Source: a virus. Taken from it: DNA of 23,151 nt. The stretch spans positions 1 through 23,151 of the IMG/VR virus record IMGVR_UViG_3300030102_000189; one strand, given 5' to 3'. A program made the position numbers and the translations under genes. Below, piece by piece: positions 14,823 through 20,475 of this stretch. The notes beneath the pieces were generated by a model. It was not told the DNA's origin, did no database searches, and saw nothing but the letters and a program-made list of their open reading frames with translations. How positions within the stretch are numbered: the stretch's first letter is position 1; the number at the start of each line of letters is the position of its first letter.

Positions 14823-15749
14823 CTACTCGCCCTCCTCACCGCCCTCAAAGAACTTACCAAGTGTAGTTCCAATAATAGAACCAACACCGCCTCCAGCAGT
14901 AGCTACTGGGCTGAACAGACCACCAAGAAGACCAGAACCAACATTACCCAACAAGTTAGCTCGTGCTTGTTCAGCTATCAGTCTAGCTTGTAGACCGCTT
15001 ATCTGAGTCTCACCAAACTCACCAGCGCCAAACAACTGAGCTTGCTGTTGCAACTGCGGGAACAACTGAGATGCTTGTTGTACATTAAGAAGCTGAGCTT
15101 GTGGTACATAAGAAGAACCTAGCATCTGTGTTCCTAGAGCAACCTGCTGTGCTTGTTCTGCTTGTGCTTGTTGTAGTGCCATCAGAGAGGCTCTGTTTCG
15201 AGCTTCTTCTTGAGCCTGTGCTAGAGCTAACTGCTCAGGTGTACCACCAAACATTGATGTACGTACACCTAGACGGCCTTGACTAGCTAGTCTTTCTTCT
15301 AAAGCAAGACGCTGACGTTCTTCTTCAGCGACCTGTGTTGCGCGAATACGGTCAAATACTTCCTGTTCACGCTGTGCTGTGGGCGTCATAGCCTGACCAA
15401 AGAACTGTTCAGCGCCACCCATTAGACCTGCCTGTAACGCTTGTTCTTCAGGAGACACAGCAAGTTCTGCGCCTACTCCCGTAATAGCACCTGTAGTGGG
15501 GTCTACTTCAGGAGTAACACCAAAACGACCGCCAGTAGCTGAAGTGACAGTAAACGGCTTAAACTTAGAAAGCTCTAAGGCTTGTTCAGCCATCTCCAAC
15601 GTACCCGGAATACGTTGTCCACCTACTTCAGTCCCTAGTACAGCCTGTTCACCTATTTTAGAAAGACGGTCATATGCTTCTTTAGTAAGAAGACCACCAC
15701 CTACTGCTGCGCCACCTATACCTAGAAGTGGACCTAGTATTTCGTCCAT
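14823..15749 (-). CDS. Probable internal virion protein (T7 gp14-like position)
   Basis: A 308-aa protein. The N-terminus is hydrophobic and Gly-rich (LLGIGGAAVGGGLL, 8-21). The centre is a long Gln/Ala/Glu-rich helical region (residues about 120-270, for example ALQQAQAEQAQQVAL), and the C-terminus is again Gly-rich and hydrophobic (SGLLGGLFSPVATAGGG) with an acidic end. Hydrophobic ends around a helical middle fit a protein that inserts into the host outer membrane during DNA ejection, as T7 gp14 does. GAGGA upstream of the ATG supports the start. It follows the nozzle gene and precedes two further probable ejection proteins. Confidence 0.72.
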   Translation of the reverse strand: MDEILGPLLGIGGAAVGGGLLTKEAYDRLSKIGEQAVLGTEVGGQRIPGTLEMAEQALELSKFKPFTVTSATGGRFGVTPEVDPTTGAITGVGAELAVSPEEQALQAGLMGGAEQFFGQAMTPTAQREQEVFDRIRATQVAEEERQRLALEERLASQGRLGVRTSMFGGTPEQLALAQAQEEARNRASLMALQQAQAEQAQQVALGTQMLGSSYVPQAQLLNVQQASQLFPQLQQQAQLFGAGEFGETQISGLQARLIAEQARANLLGNVGSGLLGGLFSPVATAGGGVGSIIGTTLGKFFEGGEEGE

Positions 15750-15774
15750 TATAGTAGTCCTCGTCCAAAATTAT

Positions 15775-17292
15775 TCATACTGTTTTACCTATAAGTGCTA
15801 ATACATTCATTTCCTGTAGGGATATAACGCTACCGTTTACTTCTGTTTGTAAACTTACCGTAACAACCGAACCGTTACCTGTACAGTTAAGAGACTTTCG
15901 ACTAATCAAATCACCTAGCGTAAAATCAACAGTTGTATATTCAGATTCTCCGTAAAATCCCGGCGTTGATGAGCCAACCCTAAACCTAGATGTGGTAGGT
16001 TGAACTGAAAAGTCATATGTCCAACTCAAAATAATGTCCGAATCGTTACCACCAATAATTGTAGGCCGTATCTTTTTGAGAAGCTTTAGCTTTGAAGGGT
16101 CACCAAACGTCAAACCCGGACTTGTATATCGAAAAATATACGATGAGTTGTTGTCGTCAAACCCGTCATATTTACCTATACCATCTACAGTACCAATGTA
16201 AACGTCACCGTTACGATCTCTAGCAAAACTTTTGAAGTCAACACTAGGCCACTTAGTTACACGGAACGCTCCGTTTTCTAACCGACCTCTTAGGTCAAAA
16301 CAATATATAAGGTTACTGTCAGGCAATCCTAATAAATAAAAATAGTTTTCAGGGCTGTACACAGTAGTTGCGGGGCTAGTTTTTAATGCTAGTTTTGCAA
16401 TTAAATCTTGTTTTACGTTACGGCTAGCGTCTGTTATAGGAAGAGATTTTTCTTGTATAACTCTTCCGAGGCTTCGTAAACCATCATCACTTAAAAACAA
16501 CAGATCAGTACCAATATTCTGTACTGTTTTCCTGTCTATACAGCCCACGCCTGATACAGTGTCGCTGATTACCATGCTTGCAGGACTGCTTGCTCCTGAA
16601 TAAACAATAATACTATGTTCACCAAACACAATAAGAAAGTCGTTATGCGCCGCTAGAGCAACAATTTTATCTGCTCCGTTAGGCCAAGCCTTTGCAACAT
16701 CAATAGATCCGCTAGAGCCGCCAGTAAACTTAGTGCCATCCAATAAATCAGACCAATAAATAACGGTGTCATTAGTAGCATTGCCAGCAATAAACAGCCT
16801 ACCAAACGCAGCAAGAACCTCGTTACACTTAAATGTAGCGTTCGTTGAATTACTGTTTACAACGCTAAACGTCCTTACGCCATTAGCATTGTCATATACC
16901 AAGGGGTCATAACCACGCTGAAAAAAGTAAGCCTTGTCATTAAAGTTTACTATCTTCCAATCATTGGCCGTAATCGTGTATGATCCGGGCGTAGCATCGA
17001 CTAACGTAGTAGTGCCGGTCATAATCTTGTTGTTACCAGTACTAAAGATAACCTCGTTGCCAGCACTGTCGTAAAACTCGTGAATGTTGTGAATGTAATC
17101 TGTACCCAAAACAGTTTTGTTAGTTGTAATTACACTGTTACCTTTGCGAGATGCTAAGCGGCCCTGTCGGTCAATAATTGCATTATCTGCAACTTCAGCA
17201 AAAGATGTATCCTGAGCAATAGGAGAATCTTCTGTATTGATGCCCTGAAACGCAGGAGCAACCAAGTTAATGCTTTGTAAAGGCTGTGCCAT
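15775..17292 (-). CDS. Tail tubular protein B / nozzle-type protein
   Basis: A 505-aa, strand-rich protein. The N-terminus (LVAPAFQGINTEDSPIAQD) and the following NAIIDRQGRLASRKG phrase are typical of podoviral tail nozzle or P22 gp10-like DNA-stabilisation proteins. Later segments (GRLFIAGNATNDTVIYWSD, HNDFLIVFGEHSIIVYSG, LLFLSDDGLRSLG) look like successive blades of a beta-propeller, as known in the nozzle of T7-like tails. It would close the tail tube and hold the packaged DNA. ATG at 17292 is preceded by AGGA 6 nt upstream, and only 8 nt separate it from the adaptor gene. I am confident of the tail role; whether it is closer to T7 gp12 or P22 gp10 is open. Confidence 0.85.
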   Translation of the reverse strand: MAQPLQSINLVAPAFQGINTEDSPIAQDTSFAEVADNAIIDRQGRLASRKGNSVITTNKTVLGTDYIHNIHEFYDSAGNEVIFSTGNNKIMTGTTTLVDATPGSYTITANDWKIVNFNDKAYFFQRGYDPLVYDNANGVRTFSVVNSNSTNATFKCNEVLAAFGRLFIAGNATNDTVIYWSDLLDGTKFTGGSSGSIDVAKAWPNGADKIVALAAHNDFLIVFGEHSIIVYSGASSPASMVISDTVSGVGCIDRKTVQNIGTDLLFLSDDGLRSLGRVIQEKSLPITDASRNVKQDLIAKLALKTSPATTVYSPENYFYLLGLPDSNLIYCFDLRGRLENGAFRVTKWPSVDFKSFARDRNGDVYIGTVDGIGKYDGFDDNNSSYIFRYTSPGLTFGDPSKLKLLKKIRPTIIGGNDSDIILSWTYDFSVQPTTSRFRVGSSTPGFYGESEYTTVDFTLGDLISRKSLNCTGNGSVVTVSLQTEVNGSVISLQEMNVLALIGKTV

Positions 17293-17300
17293 AATAATTC

Positions 17301-17948
17301 CTACGGTGTGTAGAAGATTGTTTCTTCAGGGTGTTTTTGAGCGTCCATAGCAATAGCATCAGATAAGTATTTGTCAGCTAGGGCAAAGTACTCAGGAGTA
17401 GATGTACCACCTGTTTCACCACGCTCACGAGCTAACAGAGCAATCGCCATGTGAATTACGGGACTGCTAGGTATAGCCAACGTATCTGCATCAGCACTCA
17501 GAGGTACGTTACGCAAAACTACTTTTACTTTTAACGAGTAAACGCCATCAGGTTTAGGATACACATCAATCTGAGTATCGCCATTAGCGTCTACGCCGTT
17601 ATAAGTAAAATACTTAGGCGCGCCTGACACTGGGTTGTTTACAAAGAACTCGTTGTCAAACCATGCTTGTGTTTGGTACTGTAGCTCGCAGTTTGAAGTA
17701 TCGTTTATAATCCTAAAAACTTTACCTTTGTCACCGCTGCCTGTCAGTGAGTAAGTGTAGTCGTCAGCAGCCGTCGTAATCGTAAGGGTGTTACGCAACA
17801 CTGACCAATCCCACGCTGTCTCTACGAGATCCTTTGCGTCATTTACAAAGTCACCGACCATCTTGCTGTACGTACTCTCAGACACGTTAGTTACTTCATC
17901 TTCTCGTAAACGTCTGAGTACGTTATTTACCAAATTTAAGTAGGTCAT
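17301..17948 (-). CDS. Tail tubular protein A / head-tail adaptor (gp11-like)
   Basis: A 215-aa protein of the gp11/gp4-type adaptor family that forms a ring between portal and nozzle. Supporting signs: N-terminal LVNNVLRRLREDEV, the helix DFVNDAKDLVETAWDW with a conserved WDW, then strand-rich sequence (LTITTAADDYTYSL), and the QAWFDNEFF and PKYFTYNG phrases usual for this family. The gene starts with ATG at 17948, overlapping the stop of the 538-aa gene (ATGA), and it is followed at 8 nt by the nozzle gene, the standard order in podoviral tail modules. Confidence 0.85.
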   Translation of the reverse strand: MTYLNLVNNVLRRLREDEVTNVSESTYSKMVGDFVNDAKDLVETAWDWSVLRNTLTITTAADDYTYSLTGSGDKGKVFRIINDTSNCELQYQTQAWFDNEFFVNNPVSGAPKYFTYNGVDANGDTQIDVYPKPDGVYSLKVKVVLRNVPLSADADTLAIPSSPVIHMAIALLARERGETGGTSTPEYFALADKYLSDAIAMDAQKHPEETIFYTP

Positions 17949-19561
17949 GCTAGATTCCTAAAAATTAATTGTCCTAAAACATCCATAGAATTTGTAGGAC
18001 TCATTAAACCAGATGCTTGCATAGGAGCAGGTGCTGCCATTAAACCAGACGCAAAATCAACAGGGGCTTGTTGTCGGATTGCTACGGGAACAGTAGGGGT
18101 ATAGCTAATAGCTCTTAAAAATGGATCTGCAGTACCTCCTGCGCCACCGCCTCCACCGCCACCACCGCTGCTACTCGGTGTAGGCTCAGGACCACCTATT
18201 TCAATCGGATCAGGGTCTTGAGGGTCGACATAAACATCACCGCCACCAATTACAATACGAGGCGGTTCATCAACTATTTCTTTACCACCTGTACGATCTG
18301 GCGCATTATCATAATTTGTTACTTCAATTGTAGCGGGAGGGGGACTAGGGCGAGGCGGTTCAACAGACATTTTTTTACCGCCTTCACGTACTGGTACATC
18401 ATCATCATCATCAAAACCGCCTATTTGAGTTGTGGTGGTTTTGTTGTCATCAGTTAGGTTTGTTACAGTTCCTAAAAGGTTTAAGAAAGTTTCATTAGGA
18501 GAACCACCTACTTCTGTCGTTGTAACGTTGTTATCAGTTAGATCTGTTACAGTTCCTAAAAGGTTATTGAAAGTTTCTGCAGGAGAAACTGTGTCTACAA
18601 GAATGTCTTCTTCTTCTTCTTCTTCTGATCCACCCGGAATAACGGTTGTAGTAGTAGCGTTAGTATCAAAAATATCTTTAACACCATCGTATACGTTTAC
18701 AAGAACTGCACCGCCTACAACACCGCCTAAAGTTCCTTTAACCCAATCTTCAAAACCACCTAACGTGCCTCCCCAGCCGGGGTCATTTGCATCTCCTCCA
18801 AAAACCTCTTCTACTTTACCGTATACCCAACCACCTAAATCACCTAGTGTTCCTAAAGGATCATCAACAAAATCTTTAAGTTCTTTGCCAATGTTTCCAA
18901 CGGCGTCTATTACTTCTTGTATAGTTACATCAATAATACCGGGAGGAAGAGGTACGCCGGGGATAGCAAGCGGTCCAAAAACTTTCCAGTTTCTCCAATC
19001 TCCGGGCCATTCAAATTGAACACCAGCACCCATAGCCCTTTTAATTTTAGTCATGGGGTCGTTCATCTTGGCCCCTGCCTCAAGGACTTTAATTACATTG
19101 TCTTTAGTGATAATTCCTTTAAGTTTTTCAGGCACTGTAGCCAAAACAGAAGCAATCGCATCTTCATCTGATATTGCACTTGTGTCTTCATTTGTACTAT
19201 CGTCTTCTGTTTCTGCCTGCTCTTCTTTATCCCCCGTCCAGTTTCCGTCCCCGTCTATGCTCCCAGAGTTTTCTTCGAGCCATTTCTTGCCTTTGTCTTG
19301 AATTGCTTGTGGCGCATTTGAGTTAGAGGCGGCGGTAGATGCTTTATCTACAGCATCTTGACCTACATGACAGACACCATTTGCATAATATCCGCCAGCC
19401 GCATTGCAGGCTTCTCGCTCTGCCCGTATTCCCGCGCGCGCAATAGCATTTGATGTGCTTGGGCTAGGCCCTATGCTTCCACCCACTACACCGACGATGC
19501 TTGCATTGTCTTTTGCTGTTTGCTCTGTAATTTCTTCAATAGTTGGGGGAACATAAGCCAT
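17945..19561 (-). CDS. Low-complexity, repeat-containing virion-block protein (538 aa)
   Basis: I do not recognise this protein. Residues 1-140 are hydrophilic with a single Cys pair (C52, C64). Residues 140-300 hold Gly/Trp-rich segments (GDWRNWKVFGPLAIPG, LGDLGGWVYG, PGWGGTLGGFEDW) and a hydrophobic GGVVGGAVLV stretch. Then come a Glu run (313-318), a 28-residue tandem repeat (ETFxNLLGTVTxLTD), an Asp run, proline-rich linkers, and a run of about nine Gly before a C-terminal segment with two ASGLM phrases. It lies between the holin-like and adaptor genes and overlaps both (TAATG, ATGA), so it is part of the same transcript. A structural or host-contact protein is likely; no enzyme motif is visible. 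Confidence 0.7.
   Translation of the reverse strand: MAYVPPTIEEITEQTAKDNASIVGVVGGSIGPSPSTSNAIARAGIRAEREACNAAGGYYANGVCHVGQDAVDKASTAASNSNAPQAIQDKGKKWLEENSGSIDGDGNWTGDKEEQAETEDDSTNEDTSAISDEDAIASVLATVPEKLKGIITKDNVIKVLEAGAKMNDPMTKIKRAMGAGVQFEWPGDWRNWKVFGPLAIPGVPLPPGIIDVTIQEVIDAVGNIGKELKDFVDDPLGTLGDLGGWVYGKVEEVFGGDANDPGWGGTLGGFEDWVKGTLGGVVGGAVLVNVYDGVKDIFDTNATTTTVIPGGSEEEEEEDILVDTVSPAETFNNLLGTVTDLTDNNVTTTEVGGSPNETFLNLLGTVTNLTDDNKTTTTQIGGFDDDDDVPVREGGKKMSVEPPRPSPPPATIEVTNYDNAPDRTGGKEIVDEPPRIVIGGGDVYVDPQDPDPIEIGGPEPTPSSSGGGGGGGGAGGTADPFLRAISYTPTVPVAIRQQAPVDFASGLMAAPAPMQASGLMSPTNSMDVLGQLIFRNLA
18443..18590. repeat. 84-bp tandem repeat, two copies
   Basis: Two consecutive units of 84 bp (28 codons) encode SPAETFNNLLGTVTDLTDNN and SPNETFLNLLGTVTNLTDDN. 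A stretch of 21 bases is identical between copies (18461-18481 and 18545-18565), while flanking bases differ mostly at silent or conservative positions. Short triplet runs lie close by: TTC repeats at about 18606-18625 (Glu run) and ATC repeats at about 18399-18413 (Asp run). Confidence 0.8.
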
Positions 19562-19935
19562 TATTTAGCCCTCATCTGCATCAGCTTATCAGCACCACGT
19601 ATGCCAAAGCTGGCAGTTACCGCTACGTACAAGAGATACTGGTAGTACTCAGGCAACTTGTCTAGCTCAGAAAAAGCCAAACCAACACGCTGCATAATGC
19701 TCAAATCATCCATAGCAACTCCGTAGCATACAGCTAACAAAGGCATTGATAACACCACAGTAAACCACTCGTCTTTCCACGAGGTAGCACTGGCTGCTGC
19801 CATCTCTTGTTCCCATGTAGCTGTGTTCTTAATTACTTCCATCTTAGCTACGTGCTTGGCTTGTGATCGCTCATGGCGGTTGGTCAGCCATGTTTTTGCC
19901 AGAGTAGCTATGGGGTTAATTAGTGCAGTCCACAT
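19561..19935 (-). CDS. Holin-like membrane protein
   Basis: A 124-aa protein with an amphipathic, charged N-terminal half (NRHERSQAKHVAKMEV) and two clear membrane segments, about residues 57-75 (WFTVVLSMPLLAVCYGVAM) and 97-113, split by a short loop with EYYQY. The SWKDEW start of the first segment and the ASFGIRGADKLM after the second fit the three-TM holin type found in gene-transfer agents and marine podoviruses. It would permeabilise the inner membrane at the end of infection. Three nt separate it from the coiled-coil gene upstream, and its stop overlaps the next ATG (TAATG). No endolysin gene is next to it. Confidence 0.75.
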   Translation of the reverse strand: MWTALINPIATLAKTWLTNRHERSQAKHVAKMEVIKNTATWEQEMAAASATSWKDEWFTVVLSMPLLAVCYGVAMDDLSIMQRVGLAFSELDKLPEYYQYLLYVAVTASFGIRGADKLMQMRAK

Positions 19936-19938
19936 ACG

Positions 19939-20214
19939 TTACTTAACCATGTACACGAGAAGCGATACACACGCGCTGACGGCAACCCAGAAGAACCTCT
20001 CTGCGTTCTTTACTGAGCTTGAGTTAGCTAGTACAGCACTCTCTAGCTCTCGTATGTCGTCCTCCTGATCGTCTAGTCTTTTCTCGTGACGATCCATACG
20101 CTTGAACACAGATAAAATCTGCTCTTCGACACGAGCAATCTGTGATACAGCTTCAGTTAGCTTGTCGAGCTTTTGCTCTATACGATCCAGTCTGTGTTCT
20201 TCCATAGGGTTCAT
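19939..20214 (-). CDS. Coiled-coil protein with C-terminal TM (XhlA-like)
   Basis: A 91-aa protein made of a charged helical region (residues 5-66, heptad-like: RIEQKLDKLTEAV, RMDRHEKRLDDQEDDIRELE) and one C-terminal membrane segment (73-89, RFFWVAVSACVSLLVYMV). This layout matches small haemolysin XhlA-like or holin-accessory proteins, which often pair with a holin. A spanin component is an alternative, but those are usually anchored at the N-terminus or carry a lipobox, which is lacking here. ATG at 20214 or the in-frame ATG 9 nt later could be the start. Located directly before the holin-like gene. Confidence 0.7.
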   Translation of the reverse strand: MNPMEEHRLDRIEQKLDKLTEAVSQIARVEEQILSVFKRMDRHEKRLDDQEDDIRELESAVLANSSSVKNAERFFWVAVSACVSLLVYMVK

Positions 20215-20217
20215 TTC

Positions 20218-20472
20218 TTACTCAACGTCAGGATCAACCCAGTTGGGGTTTTGCGTCCAAGTAGTGCCGTCAAACGTGTACTTGTTGCCTGTCCAGTCAC
20301 TAGGCGCATTTGTAACGTTTTCCGTAATTGTTGTAGTGCTAGAGTTTAAGTCACCAACAATAAACTTAGCGGGATTACCCACAACAATATGGTCAGAATT
20401 AGCCACAACAGAAACATCATCTTCAAGTAGATATTTCGACAGGCCAGTTGCAGTTTCTACGATAGTTTTCAT
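20218..20472 (-). CDS. Hypothetical protein downstream of the tail fibre (84 aa)
   Basis: An 84-aa, acidic, strand-rich protein. The C-terminal half (NKYTFDGTTWTQNPNWVDP) looks like the substrate-facing tail of small fibre-associated or fibre-assembly proteins that often follow tail fibre genes in marine phages. An AAGGGA box is well placed before the ATG at 20472, and only 3 nt separate it from the fibre stop. A chaperone, or a small part of the fibre tip, is a reasonable guess from position, but I do not recognise a named family. Confidence 0.68.
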   Translation of the reverse strand: MKTIVETATGLSKYLLEDDVSVVANSDHIVVGNPAKFIVGDLNSSTTTITENVTNAPSDWTGNKYTFDGTTWTQNPNWVDPDVE

Positions 20473-20475
20473 GTT

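Noticed and set aside
18432-19019. 195-aa + strand ORF rich in Ser, Pro and Thr
   Set aside because: It is the antisense of the 538-aa low-complexity gene, with composition that mirrors that gene and no start signal.
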